Both the position numbers and the translations under genes were made by a program. A stretch of 64,000 bases of DNA from Candidatus Brocadia sp. (GTDB taxonomy: Bacteria; Planctomycetota; Brocadiia; Brocadiales; Brocadiaceae): positions 1 to 64,000 of the forward strand of contig SOEU01000008.1 in NCBI GenBank assembly GCA_021646415.1, in the 5' to 3' direction. The notes beneath the pieces were generated by a model. It saw only the letters and a program-made list of their open reading frames with translations, was not told the DNA's origin and made no database searches. Below, piece after piece: positions 27,502 through 36,929 of this stretch; the first letter of the stretch is position 1; every line of letters starts with the position of its first letter.

Positions 27502-28047
27502 ATGATAAAAAAATATTTTACTTTAATAGGATGGTTTTCTTCTGTAACAATTCTATCGTTGATAATTGTTACAGAAGGATATAGTGTTGAAACTCCAACG
27601 CCCACTTCAACGCCAACACCTACACCAGTTACCACTCCGTCGCCTACTCCAGTAGCGTCTCCTACGGCCACACCCGCAGTTATACCTGCAGAGGTTAAGA
27701 TAAAACCAAGAACCATCAACCTTAAGAGTAAAGGCAAGTTTAAGGCATTTATTAAACTTCCTTCTCCCTTTGATGTTAACGATATAGTAACAGATACCGT
27801 TGAATGCGAAGGGGCAGAAGCCATTAAGGGAAAAGTAGACAAAAAACGGTTTATCGCAACATTTAACAGACAAGACTTGGATCTAGATTCCGAAACAAAC
27901 TTTTACAGAGTTCAGAAAAGAGATGAAAAAGAAAAGCAGGAACTCACCGTTACCGGTGAATTAGAAGACGGTACAAGATTCGAGGGGAGTGATACAGTAA
28001 AAATAAAGGACCGGGGAAAGAATGATGATGATGACGATGACGATTGA
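27502..28047 (+). CDS. Secreted protein with Ig-like C-terminal domain (paralogue B, short)
   Basis: 181 residues. It has the same architecture as paralogue A but lacks the N-terminal beta-rich domain and the first linker: signal peptide (1-26), one Thr/Pro-rich linker (about 30-60), the INLKSKGKFKAFI domain and an Asp-rich tail. AGGAGG lies just upstream. The last 60 codons are nearly identical to paralogue A even at synonymous sites, which suggests recent gene conversion. Probably exported; function unknown. Confidence 0.75.
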   Translation: MIKKYFTLIGWFSSVTILSLIIVTEGYSVETPTPTSTPTPTPVTTPSPTPVASPTATPAVIPAEVKIKPRTINLKSKGKFKAFIKLPSPFDVNDIVTDTVECEGAEAIKGKVDKKRFIATFNRQDLDLDSETNFYRVQKRDEKEKQELTVTGELEDGTRFEGSDTVKIKDRGKNDDDDDDD

Positions 28048-28083
28048 TGAAAGAGACTTCATCAATCGAAATACTTTTAAAAT

Positions 28084-28119
28084 AAAAAAGGGAGGCCTAA
28101 AAAGCCTCCCTTTTTTATT
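28084..28119 (+). terminator. Intrinsic terminator after paralogue B
   Basis: Same GGGAGGC/GCCTCCC stem as at 26787, here 28090-28110, with flanking A- and T-runs. It separates paralogue B from the oxidoreductase gene 75 bp downstream. Confidence 0.9.
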
Positions 28120-28194
28120 TTCTCTTTGCTACAATTATCCTTAGTAACAAACCAAAAACTTTTCACAAGAAAACTATCGTCGTGGGGAAAATAC

Positions 28195-29469
28195 ATGATT
28201 ACTAAGGAGTGGGAAATAGAAATTAACAAGTGCGCCAAATGTGGTAAATGTCGCTCTGTCTGCCCCGTTTTTATCGAGACGGGTAACGAATCCATGGTAG
28301 CACGCGGACGTATCAGTCTGGCCGATGCATTACAAAATGGTGAAATTTTTTACACGGAACTCTTGAGGGATTATCTCCTTTCCTGCAAGAAATGCCTCCG
28401 ATGCTCCAGTATCTGCCCATCGGGTGTTGATTATGACTTCATCATCCAAACCATGCTTGACGATCTGGCAAATCACCTCGGAATATGGCTTATACCACGG
28501 ATTGTATTCAGACTGTTCCTGACCCGAAGATGGCTCTTTAATCTGCTTTTGAAAACTGCCAGTACCTTTCAAAATCTTGTTCCACTAAAGCGACACGGTA
28601 CCATGCGGCATCTGCCCTTCATGTTTATGGGTGGCAGGTGGATTCCTCCTTTGGCGAAAGAGACTGTACTTAAAAAATATCGAAATGCGAAAAAGATAAA
28701 ATCTCCTAAAATGAAAGTGGGGTTTTATGTAGGCTGTCTTATCAATTACGTCTATACCGATATTGCTGATGCAGTAATTGAGGTATTAAACCATTTTGAG
28801 GTAGAGGTTGTTGTCCCCCCAGCACAATTGTGCTGTGGCATTCCTGCAAGATCGTTGGGGGACGTCAAAACAGCACGAAGACTGGCAGAAGTAAACGTGG
28901 AGGTATTTAAGAAGGCCAACGTCGATTTTATTATCACTGCATGTGCCACCTGCGGGAGGACATTGAAAAGAGATTATCCCCATATCCTGGGGAATCGTGC
29001 CTTAAAATTCACGGACAAGTTATACGACATATCCGAGTTTATTGAAAAATATTTTGCATACGAAACAAAGACATTAAATACAAAGATTACCTACCATGAT
29101 CCGTGTCATCTCTACTGGGGTCAAAACATCTCAAAACAACCCAGAGATATTTTGAGACGTTCTTCCACGTTTCAGGAGATGGAAACCCCTGAACGATGCT
29201 GCGGCGGTGGTGGCGTATTTAATTTAATACATTATGACCTCTCCACAAAGATTGGTGAACATAAGGCACGAGCCATTGAAAAAAGCGGTGCGGAAGTTGT
29301 GGCAACGGGTTGCCCGGGATGTCGGCTTCAGATTGAAGACCTCCTTGCTGCAAGGGGTTCTCAAGTGAAATGTACACACACTGTACAGATATTACGAGAC
29401 GCATTATCAAAAGCTTCCCAGTTAAAAGATTGTGCAAGGCTAAGAGAGATAGAAGGAACCATATCTTAA
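28195..29469 (+). CDS. GlcF/GlpC-like iron-sulfur oxidoreductase subunit
   Basis: About 424 residues. Two [4Fe-4S] ferredoxin motifs (CAKCGKCRSVCP; CKKCLRCSSICPSGVD) are followed by two CCG domains (LCCGIPA and RCCGGGGVF, with an HDPC-like DPCHLYWG). The family transfers electrons from a flavin dehydrogenase (glycolate, lactate or glycerol-3-P) to quinone or a heterodisulfide-type site. I start at the ATG at 28195; the open frame to 28126 runs through duplicated non-coding DNA. No flavin subunit is adjacent; a GlcD-type one lies at 58113. Confidence 0.88.
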   Translation: MITKEWEIEINKCAKCGKCRSVCPVFIETGNESMVARGRISLADALQNGEIFYTELLRDYLLSCKKCLRCSSICPSGVDYDFIIQTMLDDLANHLGIWLIPRIVFRLFLTRRWLFNLLLKTASTFQNLVPLKRHGTMRHLPFMFMGGRWIPPLAKETVLKKYRNAKKIKSPKMKVGFYVGCLINYVYTDIADAVIEVLNHFEVEVVVPPAQLCCGIPARSLGDVKTARRLAEVNVEVFKKANVDFIITACATCGRTLKRDYPHILGNRALKFTDKLYDISEFIEKYFAYETKTLNTKITYHDPCHLYWGQNISKQPRDILRRSSTFQEMETPERCCGGGGVFNLIHYDLSTKIGEHKARAIEKSGAEVVATGCPGCRLQIEDLLAARGSQVKCTHTVQILRDALSKASQLKDCARLREIEGTIS

Positions 29470-30425
29470 AAAATAAAATTGATTACATCGTCTCTTTTTG
29501 TCAGGACGATTTCTGCATTAGCCAGAACGCGTGCCCCATAGTCAACCGCCTTAATAAAAACTTTATTAGGGATATTGATATCAGCACAAAAAAAACCGCA
29601 GCAGGTTTTAGTGGCCTGATAGTAAACATTGTTTTCCGAATATCAACTGTTACATAAAATCTATAATCTCTTTGGGTTATCATGCGTGAAACCCGTTGCT
29701 GTAACTCCTGCAAAGCCACCACCTGCCGTAATCTTCATTATGAGTCCAGATTCGGAATTGGCAGTATAAAAATTTTGTATATGAGATCACTCCCTCCTCC
29801 TGAGTCCTGATACTATTGATGATTAGAGACAAATTTTCTCCACTATTGCCATGAAGAATTTCAGAAGCAGATGGATTATTAACTAAAATTGAACCTTTAC
29901 CTCCAGATTTTATGGGATGGTTAGTGTAAATCTCAATAGAATTACGATTACCTGTAATTTCCTTTATTAATCCTTTTACAAAATCTTCATAACGATATAC
30001 AACCCCCGGTATTATATTGATAAGATTTTGTTGACCTGCATTCAAAAATGATTTACTTTCACCAGTAAGTTTGATTTTTTTTCTCTCAGTAATCCATCCA
30101 TCTTTATGTTCAGAACCGACTAAAGAAAATCAAGTGATGCTAAAAACCAAAAACTTTGATTGATAAAATTCCAGAATCAGAGTTCGAACTTTCAGAACAA
30201 GGAAAGGCAAAAGTCAGGGAAGCCTTAGAGGATTAAGAAAAGAAGAATATGAGCGAACCTTTCCGTTCGGCAAAAGAAATGAAAAAAGGATACGGCACTA
30301 GAAACAAAAATCAAAAACCTTTAACTCTTGCCATTCCACATCCATTTTTACAAAGTAGAACCACAGATTACCTTAAAATTATTCAGGGAAAGCTTTTCTA
30401 TATAGTGTGCTATATTAGAAGTCTA
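29470..30425. other. Region without an intact gene; probable decayed gene on the minus strand
   Basis: In the minus direction, protein-like stretches appear in different frames from about 30045 to 29470 (GGGFAGVTATGFTHDN; then INIPNKVFIKAVDYGARV; AEIVLTKRDDVINFIF), interrupted by stops and frame changes. I cannot name the family. 30100-30425 has no convincing gene either. Confidence 0.4.
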
Positions 30426-31433
30426 TTACAACAGTTTCTCTGCAATCTGGATTGCGTTCAGGGCCGCACCTTTTCGGAGATTATCGCTCACAATCCAGAG
30501 ATTGATCCCATTTGCAACGGATTCGTCTTCGCGGATACGACCTACAAAGACATCGTCTTTCCCCACCGCATGTATAGCGAGGGGATACATTTGATTAGCA
30601 GGGTCGTCCACCAGGGTAACGCCTGGCGCACTTGAAAGAAGCCTTTTTACTTCAGCTACGGTGATTTTTTTCTCTGTTTCTACATTCACAGACTCGCTAT
30701 GACCACGAATAACAGGTACACGCACGGTAGTTGCAGTTACCTTGATGCTATGATCACCCATAATTTTTTTTGTCTCGTCCACCATCTTCAGTTCTTCGGA
30801 TGTGTAACCATTAGCGAGAAATGCATTACTCTGGGGAATCTGAGGCAATACATTAAAGGCAATCTGGTGGGGAAACAAATTTCTCTTAAAATCTTCCTTG
30901 CCACCGAGAATACTCGCAGTCTCCTTTAAGAGCTCGTTAACGGCTTTCAAACCAGCACCAGATACAGCCTGGTATGTCGATACAACAATCCTCTTTATCC
31001 GCGCAACATCATGGATCGGTTTTAAAGCAACTACCATCTGAATCGTGGAGCAATTGGGATTAGCAATTACCCCATGATGCCTGGCAATTTCTTGAGGATT
31101 TACCTCCAGCACCACCAGGGGCACGTCATCGTCCATCCTGAATGCGCTGGAATTATCTACACAAACGGCGCCACTTTCGATAGCGTAAGGTACATATTCC
31201 CTGCTGATGCTTGCCCCTGCACTAAAAAGGGCAATCTTTATCCCCTGGAATGAATGCTTTGTTAATTCCTGTACTGTATATTCAGCCCCGCAAAACCGCA
31301 TCTTTTTCCCGGCAGAACGCCTCGAGGCTAATAATCTCAATTCTTCAACCGGAAATTTCCTGCTTTCCAGTATTCGGAGAAATTCCTCACCCACTGCGCC
31401 TGTTGCACCTACCACAGCCACATTTACAGCCAT
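30426..31433 (-). CDS. asd: Aspartate-semialdehyde dehydrogenase
   Basis: About 335 residues. NADPH-dependent step from aspartyl phosphate to the semialdehyde (lysine/DAP, threonine, methionine). N-terminal NAD(P) loop VAVVGATGAVGEEF, phosphate-binding LASRRSAGK, catalytic Cys in NPNCSTIQ and the typical RVPVIRGHSESV. I use the ATG at 31433 (MAVNVAVVG), with AAAGGAG 12 bases upstream; an in-frame TTG at 31442 is possible. It is separated from the upstream RNase HII-like gene by 123 bp containing a CCACAGAGACC-type dispersed repeat. Confidence 0.95.
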   Translation of the reverse strand: MAVNVAVVGATGAVGEEFLRILESRKFPVEELRLLASRRSAGKKMRFCGAEYTVQELTKHSFQGIKIALFSAGASISREYVPYAIESGAVCVDNSSAFRMDDDVPLVVLEVNPQEIARHHGVIANPNCSTIQMVVALKPIHDVARIKRIVVSTYQAVSGAGLKAVNELLKETASILGGKEDFKRNLFPHQIAFNVLPQIPQSNAFLANGYTSEELKMVDETKKIMGDHSIKVTATTVRVPVIRGHSESVNVETEKKITVAEVKRLLSSAPGVTLVDDPANQMYPLAIHAVGKDDVFVGRIREDESVANGINLWIVSDNLRKGAALNAIQIAEKLL

Positions 31434-31565
31434 CTCTTCCAAAAACTCCTTTCGTTGTTAAGGCCTTTAACCACAGAGACCACCGAGGAAAGAACCCTTA
31501 CAAATTCCTTTTATTCCGCGTTTAAATGCTCTTTTCTTTCTCTATGTCCCCTAGGCTTAAGCCAT

Positions 31566-32525
31566 TTACTTAATACGTATTAAAAGATCATCCGGAATCG
31601 CTTCTTTTTTCCGAACATCCGCTATCTGTGACAAAAATCGCTGCGCATCACTATAATAGCCGGCAGTTGGTTTTAAACCAGGGAGAAGTTGAACCCAATA
31701 TTGATTTTCCAACCGCATGAACAACTCCCGAATATATTTACTAAACATTGATGCAAGGGCTACCGACATGCAGATATCTTCACCCTTTTCCACAAAGGAT
31801 ATCTTCATTCTCTTGCCGGTATCGAACACCTCGTATGTTGAAACCCTGGCACTTTCGCTTAAAATTCTTATATCTGCCATAGGCAATTGGGCTTTCAACA
31901 GGCTGGTATACGTATTTCTGCCACCCTGCTTGTCAACAATCAAACGTATATTGCCATCACATAAATTCCACAGTCTGGAGATAAGTACTGCGCAATTATT
32001 AAATAGGACAACAGACTTATTTCCAAACGACCTTACCTGTTCATTAAACTCCTGAACAGTTACAACACAACTCTTTGCATAGGAAAACCGTACATTGTGC
32101 TTCTGAAAAACATACGTTAATAAATCTGTATAATTTAACAGAACAGAAATACTCGTAGTTACCGGTAGGGAATAATCCTTATTCTTATACCATGGATACC
32201 AAGCAATAACATCTGTATTGCAACATGATAAGCTGCCCAGCAGTTGAAAAAACGATGTAATCTGTAAACCTTTGGACAACAAAAATGAAAGAACAGCATC
32301 CTCCAACGGTTTCAAGCCATTGTGTGCGTTGTATAATTTTTTACTATCCCGAACGACAAGTCGTTGTTTCCGTGCTTTACGCTCAGTTGATACGGCTTCC
32401 TTCAAAAGCTCCCACAAGGAACAATCTGCCTTCTCATCCGGCACATCAATCGCAACGACGGTAACTACCATTGGCCCAAGCGTTGGACCGTATCCAGCCT
32501 CATCTATACCTGCTATTACCGCCAT
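31566..32525 (-). CDS. RNase HII-like protein (atypical)
   Basis: 319 residues, longer than standard RNase HII (about 200-230). The N-terminus AGIDEAGYGPTLGPMVV matches the RNase HII D-E signature (D8, E9). Later IVDKQGG provides a third acidic residue and SVALASMFSKYIREL aligns with the usual SxxAKVxRD motif, where the last catalytic Asp appears as Glu. A roughly 100-residue middle segment is not in ordinary RNase HII. It probably cleaves RNA in RNA/DNA hybrids, or is a divergent relative with another role; no other RNase H is in the window. Confidence 0.7.
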   Translation of the reverse strand: MAVIAGIDEAGYGPTLGPMVVTVVAIDVPDEKADCSLWELLKEAVSTERKARKQRLVVRDSKKLYNAHNGLKPLEDAVLSFLLSKGLQITSFFQLLGSLSCCNTDVIAWYPWYKNKDYSLPVTTSISVLLNYTDLLTYVFQKHNVRFSYAKSCVVTVQEFNEQVRSFGNKSVVLFNNCAVLISRLWNLCDGNIRLIVDKQGGRNTYTSLLKAQLPMADIRILSESARVSTYEVFDTGKRMKISFVEKGEDICMSVALASMFSKYIRELFMRLENQYWVQLLPGLKPTAGYYSDAQRFLSQIADVRKKEAIPDDLLIRIK

Positions 32526-32616
32526 AACAAATTATTTTAAAGAAGGCAATTATATCACTTTACAAGAAAATGTCAAAACGAAACCAACCGGTAATGCCAC
32601 CAATCTGAGTAATATC

Positions 32617-33765
32617 TCAATTCTGAAAATGGTAACTACTGATTACCTCAGCCGGGGTATTTCTATTTGAGGTAGAACCATCTCCCAGTTGACCGTTTTT
32701 GTTTAATCCCCATGCCCATATGGTACCATCGGCTTTTAAGGCAATGCTGTGTTGTCCTCCACCAGAAACAGAAATGACATTGTCGAGTTTTTTTACAAGA
32801 ACGGGGATGTCTCTCTTTGTAGTAGTTCCTTCCCCCAACTGACCTGAACTATTACTCCCCCAAGCCCATACGGTTCCGTCTGATTTCAGGGCAAGGGTGT
32901 GGTCTCCTCCACCGGCAATTGCAGTGACTTTTCTAAGCTCCTCTATGGAGAATGGAGTACTTCCGTTATCAGTCGAACCGTTTCCCAACTGTCCATATTG
33001 ATTAAATCCCCATGTCCACACGTTACCGTTGTTCTTCAGGGCAATACTGTGGTCTCCCCCACCATTAATAATACTGACGTCCGCAAGTCCGCACACCGGA
33101 ACAGGGATTGCCCTGTCAGTGGTGGAACCGTCTCCCAACTGATTATTTCTGTTGAGACCCCAAGCCCAGATGGTGCCATCTTTCTCCTTGGCAAGGCAGT
33201 GGTACCCACCTCCGGCAATGGAGACAATGTTGCTAAGCCCTCTTACCTGTACGGGTATATTTTTATCTGTAGTGGTTCCGTCTCCCAATTGTCCGTATGC
33301 GTTTCTCCCCCAGGCCAAAACGGTTCCATCAGACCTCAGCACAATACTGTGTTGTCCTTTCGTGGCAATCGCCAAGATACCACTAAGGCCATTTATCTGT
33401 ACTGGTATGTTTCTGCTCTTAGTCGTTCCTTCTCCCAGCTGCCCCGCCCAGTTGCCTCCCCATACCCAGACTGTACCATCTGTTTTCAAAGCAATACTGT
33501 GCCACACTCCTCCTGCGATTGCAGCAACATTGTCCAGCCCCTTTACCTGTACCGGTATCTTCCTATCTGTATTTGTTCCATCACCAAGCTGACCGTACAT
33601 ATTTAATCCCCATGCCCAAACAGTGCCGTCTGATTTCAAAACCAAGCTATGAAAACCACCACCCGACACCTGCACAATTGTTGAGGCAGAAGCCACCATA
33701 TTAAAGGGCAAAAACAGAGAAAACAAGATTACAATCCAGCATAAAATGATACGTTTGTTGTACAT
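32617..33765 (-). CDS. Secreted RCC1-repeat beta-propeller
   Basis: About 382 residues from the ATG at 33765, which opens directly onto a signal peptide (MYNKRIILCWIVILFSLFLP). Seven RCC1 repeats of about 51 residues follow, each with the WAWGxNxxGQLGDGT motif and xxGGGxHSxALKxDG, which fit a complete seven-bladed propeller. Bacterial RCC1 proteins are usually surface or periplasmic binding proteins; the partner is unknown. The frame extends to 33834 but that part has no ribosome site and would bury the signal peptide. Confidence 0.85.
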   Translation of the reverse strand: MYNKRIILCWIVILFSLFLPFNMVASASTIVQVSGGGFHSLVLKSDGTVWAWGLNMYGQLGDGTNTDRKIPVQVKGLDNVAAIAGGVWHSIALKTDGTVWVWGGNWAGQLGEGTTKSRNIPVQINGLSGILAIATKGQHSIVLRSDGTVLAWGRNAYGQLGDGTTTDKNIPVQVRGLSNIVSIAGGGYHCLAKEKDGTIWAWGLNRNNQLGDGSTTDRAIPVPVCGLADVSIINGGGDHSIALKNNGNVWTWGFNQYGQLGNGSTDNGSTPFSIEELRKVTAIAGGGDHTLALKSDGTVWAWGSNSSGQLGEGTTTKRDIPVLVKKLDNVISVSGGGQHSIALKADGTIWAWGLNKNGQLGDGSTSNRNTPAEVISSYHFQN

Positions 33766-34376
33766 CACGGTATTACACACTCCTCCCGAACAGGAATACT
33801 TGATATCGATATGATTAAAAAGTGCTTTTCCCATAAACAGTTTAAGGATTTTTACTTATTATTTCTTTTTTCTCACGGGATGCGTCTTTGGAAATTCCCC
33901 GGGAATTCTGGCTGTTTCCGGGGAACATTGCGAATGGTCACAGTCACTGGAGCTAATACCATTGATAATATCATAAACAATATTGTTATCTTTGCGGGAC
34001 TAACCCAGCAAGAATATATTCCAGATTCAGTCTATGCCGCACATTTTCCATGTGACGTTGTGGTCAGCATACGGGCTATCGCCGCTGACGTCTAAAACAC
34101 CAACAATTTTTCCCTCTCAAATCTATCGTCGTTCTCAGGTGGTCAACCTTGCCATGAACATACATTATCATATACGTAGACTATGTACCGATACTGTGCA
34201 ATTGTCAAGAAATTTCTGATGATTTTCACAAGACAACAGGCAATCAAATTTCTTTCATTTATGACATACAGACTACTCACTTGTGATGGTTTTGCACGAT
34301 GCTTACCATTTTTAGTTTTCCTCACAGACACCGTTTTGCTGAAGACAGGTGGTACTATAAACCGTTTTCATTTTCC
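33766..34376. other. Gene-free gap upstream of the his genes
   Basis: About 600 bp. A plus-strand frame 33835-34095 is open but matches nothing I recognise and lacks a good start. I see no RNA gene. Possibly decayed coding DNA. Confidence 0.4.
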
Positions 34377-34405
34377 TTGACAACAATATCAGCAGAAAAT
34401 ATAAT
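34377..34405 (+). promoter_or_regulatory. Consensus sigma-70 promoter of the his cluster
   Basis: TTGACA (34377-34382), 17-bp spacer, TATAAT (34400-34405): both hexamers are perfect. Predicted start near 34412, giving an ~85-nt leader before hisD. Confidence 0.85.
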
Positions 34406-34459
34406 TTTTAACCATATATTGCGTTAACAGATAGATAACCGATTTGTATTAATATGACA

Positions 34460-34488
34460 AACGAGGCATAAGGCCTCGTTAATTTTTG
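34460..34488 (+). promoter_or_regulatory. Terminator-like hairpin in the hisD leader (possible attenuator)
   Basis: An 8-bp stem AACGAGGC/GCCTCGTT with a 5-base loop followed by AATTTTTG, ending about 10 bp before the hisD ATG and downstream of a perfect promoter. It would terminate or pause transcription inside the leader unless overcome. I see no His-codon leader peptide (the only small ORF is MTNEA), so the control mechanism is unknown. Confidence 0.55.
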
Positions 34489-34496
34489 AGAATGCG

Positions 34497-35813
34497 ATGA
34501 TGAGGATACTCAGGACTTGGGAATGTAAGATTGATAAGGAAATCGAAAAACTCAAACAGCAATTAAACATTTTAGATAGCATATCCGCGAATAGAACAAC
34601 GGTACTTAAGATTATCCAGGACGTCAAAAAGCGAAAAGATAAATCACTTGCGAAATATAGCAAACTCTATGATAAGGCACATCTTTCACCGAAGGATTTT
34701 CGGGTAAAAGATAACGAAATCGAGGAGGCCTACAGGAAAATATCGTCCCCCTTTGTAAAGTCCATACAACATGCTATCACTAATATATGGACATATCAGG
34801 AACATATACGAATCCGCAACGTTAGCCCGTTAAAGACGAACGGCATTGTACTTGACACCTTGTATTCTCCTTTAGAAAGTGTGGGAGTGTACGTTCCAGG
34901 TGGTGCCGCTTCTTATCCATCTACGGTATTGATGAATGCGATACCAGCACGCGTAGCAGGCGTAAACAAGATAATTATGACTACACCTCCTTCGAAGGAT
35001 GGAACTATTCCACCCGAAAGACTGGTCGCGGCAAAGGAGGTAGGTATTCATGAGATATATAAGGTTGGTGGCGCACAGGCTATAGCTGCCCTTGCATTTG
35101 GTACGGAGACCATTCCAAAGGCAGACAAAATCGTAGGACCTGGGAATATTTTTGTAACGCTTGCAAAAAAAGAAATCTTTGGATATGCTGGCATCGATAT
35201 GCTTGCGGGACCCAGCGAAGTATTGATTATAGCGGACGACCATGCAAACCCGTCGTTTGTAGCATCTGACTTACTATCACAAGCAGAACATGCACCCGGT
35301 ATCTCAATACTGGTCACTTTCTCCGAATTGCTGGTGAAACAAGTTACATCAGAGTTAAATCAACAAATAACGAAACTCAGGCGGTGCGCAGACACAAAAA
35401 AATGCCTTAAAAAATTTGGTGTTATTATATTGGCAAAAAACATTGATGAATGTGTCGAAACAGCCAACACATTGGCCCCGGAGCATTTACAAATTATGAC
35501 ACAAAACCCCAGGACCCTGCTGTCGGGTATCAAACATGCCGGGGCGATCTTTTTGGGACCGTATACCCCGGTTGCGTTGGGAGATTATATTGCGGGACCC
35601 TCACATGTACTTCCAACAAGCGGGACGGCACGCTTTTCATCCGGATTATCAGTGAATGATTTCCTGAAGAGATCCAGCGTAATAACCTATTCAAAGTCGG
35701 CGCTCAAGGCCGCTTATACTGATTTAGCTGAAATTTCAGGGGCCGAGGGTTTGGATGCACATACACGGTCTGTTCAAATCAGACTAAAGCCAAAAAAAGG
35801 AGTATCCTATTGA
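34497..35813 (+). CDS. hisD: Histidinol dehydrogenase
   Basis: 438 residues. Last two steps of histidine synthesis (histidinol to histidine; NAD, Zn). Signature motifs: GVYVPGGAASYPSTVLMNAIPA, KVGGAQAIAALAFGTETIPK, KIVGPGN, AGPSEVLI, SQAEHAPG and the C-terminal GPSHVLPTSGTARFSSGLSV. Two consecutive ATGs (34497, 34500) are possible starts. First gene of hisD-hisC-hisB; its stop overlaps the hisC TTG start. Confidence 0.97.
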   Translation: MMRILRTWECKIDKEIEKLKQQLNILDSISANRTTVLKIIQDVKKRKDKSLAKYSKLYDKAHLSPKDFRVKDNEIEEAYRKISSPFVKSIQHAITNIWTYQEHIRIRNVSPLKTNGIVLDTLYSPLESVGVYVPGGAASYPSTVLMNAIPARVAGVNKIIMTTPPSKDGTIPPERLVAAKEVGIHEIYKVGGAQAIAALAFGTETIPKADKIVGPGNIFVTLAKKEIFGYAGIDMLAGPSEVLIIADDHANPSFVASDLLSQAEHAPGISILVTFSELLVKQVTSELNQQITKLRRCADTKKCLKKFGVIILAKNIDECVETANTLAPEHLQIMTQNPRTLLSGIKHAGAIFLGPYTPVALGDYIAGPSHVLPTSGTARFSSGLSVNDFLKRSSVITYSKSALKAAYTDLAEISGAEGLDAHTRSVQIRLKPKKGVSY

Positions 35814-36904
35814 GCTATTTTCGGGACAACATCGAAAGAATGTCAGGATATACGCCAGGTGAGCAACCAAAAGACGGCATCTACATAAAGCTCAATACAA
35901 ACGAAAATCCATACCCGCCTTCCCCAAAGATATTACATGCCATTAAAGAGGCGGTGAACGAAAACCTTCGCCTTTACCCTGACCCGATTGCAACGGCAGC
36001 CAGAATAAAAATTGCCGAAATAGTAGGCACAAAGCCGGAACGCGTTATGGCAGGAAACGGTTCCGACGACCTGCTGTCTATAATTATACGGAGCTTTGCA
36101 GGCCAGGGGGATAAGGTTGTTTTCCCTTACCCGTCTTATATGCTCTACAAGACACTTGCAGAACTGCAAGATGGGGTTGCGTGCGCCATAGATTTTACAG
36201 AAGATTATTCTCTTCCCAAAGATTTCATTGTAAAAGGGGCAAAGGTTACATTTGTCGCAAATCCGAATTCACCTTCCGGGACAATGATATCACCGGGAGA
36301 AATATCAAAGATTGCTTCTAAGATAGATGGTGTACTCGTTGTTGACGAGGCATATGCTGATTTTGCAGACGATAATTGCCTCTCTCTGGTCGAAAAACAC
36401 ACCAACATCCTTATCCTGCGCACACTTTCAAAGTCATATTCGCTGGCAGGCATCAGACTTGGGTTTTGTATTGCCCAGGAATCTCTTATTCAGGGAATGA
36501 TGAAGGTAAAGGATTCATATAATGTTGACCGACTCAGCATCGCTGCAGTAGTTGCAGCTCTGGATGACCAAAAAAGCATGAAGACTCACACTGAAATGAT
36601 AAAGGAAACGAAACACTATCTCACGAAATCCTTACAGGAGATGGGATTTTTCGTATATCCTTCACAAACCAACTTTGTACTGGCACGGTGCATGAATGGA
36701 GTCCATGCACACACTTTATACCAAGCTTTGAAATCACGAAAGATATTGGTACGATACTTCAATATGAGACGACTGGATGACTGCCTGCGCATTACGATTG
36801 GCACAAGAGAAGAAATTGATATTTTACTGAAACATCTAAAAGAACTTGCAAGTATAACGACACATGCGAATGCGACGACGCATTCGCCTGTTATCCTTAG
36901 ATGA
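35810..36904 (+). CDS. hisC: Histidinol-phosphate aminotransferase
   Basis: 364 residues. PLP-dependent, fold type I: NTNENPYPPSP, GNGSDDLL, NPNSPSGT, DEAYADF and the PLP-lysine segment RTLSKSYSLAGIRLGF. The start is TTG at 35810, overlapping the hisD stop (TTGA) with AAAGGAG eight bases upstream, so translation is coupled. The final ~15 residues after the last conserved strand are variable. Confidence 0.95.
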   Translation: MSYFRDNIERMSGYTPGEQPKDGIYIKLNTNENPYPPSPKILHAIKEAVNENLRLYPDPIATAARIKIAEIVGTKPERVMAGNGSDDLLSIIIRSFAGQGDKVVFPYPSYMLYKTLAELQDGVACAIDFTEDYSLPKDFIVKGAKVTFVANPNSPSGTMISPGEISKIASKIDGVLVVDEAYADFADDNCLSLVEKHTNILILRTLSKSYSLAGIRLGFCIAQESLIQGMMKVKDSYNVDRLSIAAVVAALDDQKSMKTHTEMIKETKHYLTKSLQEMGFFVYPSQTNFVLARCMNGVHAHTLYQALKSRKILVRYFNMRRLDDCLRITIGTREEIDILLKHLKELASITTHANATTHSPVILR

Positions 36905-36929
36905 GGGCACCTGTATCCATGCAATTCAG

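Larger units (their letters stand above)
25111..28194. repeat. Tandem duplication unit (mutL 5' end + secreted protein)
   Basis: Two head-to-tail copies, about 25111-26890 and 26891-28194. Each holds the first ~240 bp of mutL, the divergent intergenic DNA, a secreted-protein gene, a terminator and a short tail ending GGGGAAAATAC. The junction at 26891 joins that tail to the mutL-internal TACTGGTAGC. TAC occurs at both breakpoints, a possible microhomology. Divergence is uneven: the mutL fragments differ at many positions, but 26535-26711 and 27842-28018 (177 bp) differ at one. Confidence 0.88.

Noticed and set aside
28126-28194. Longer N-terminus for the GlcF-type protein
   Set aside because: The added codons fall in DNA duplicated with the upstream unit, which is non-coding in the other copy.
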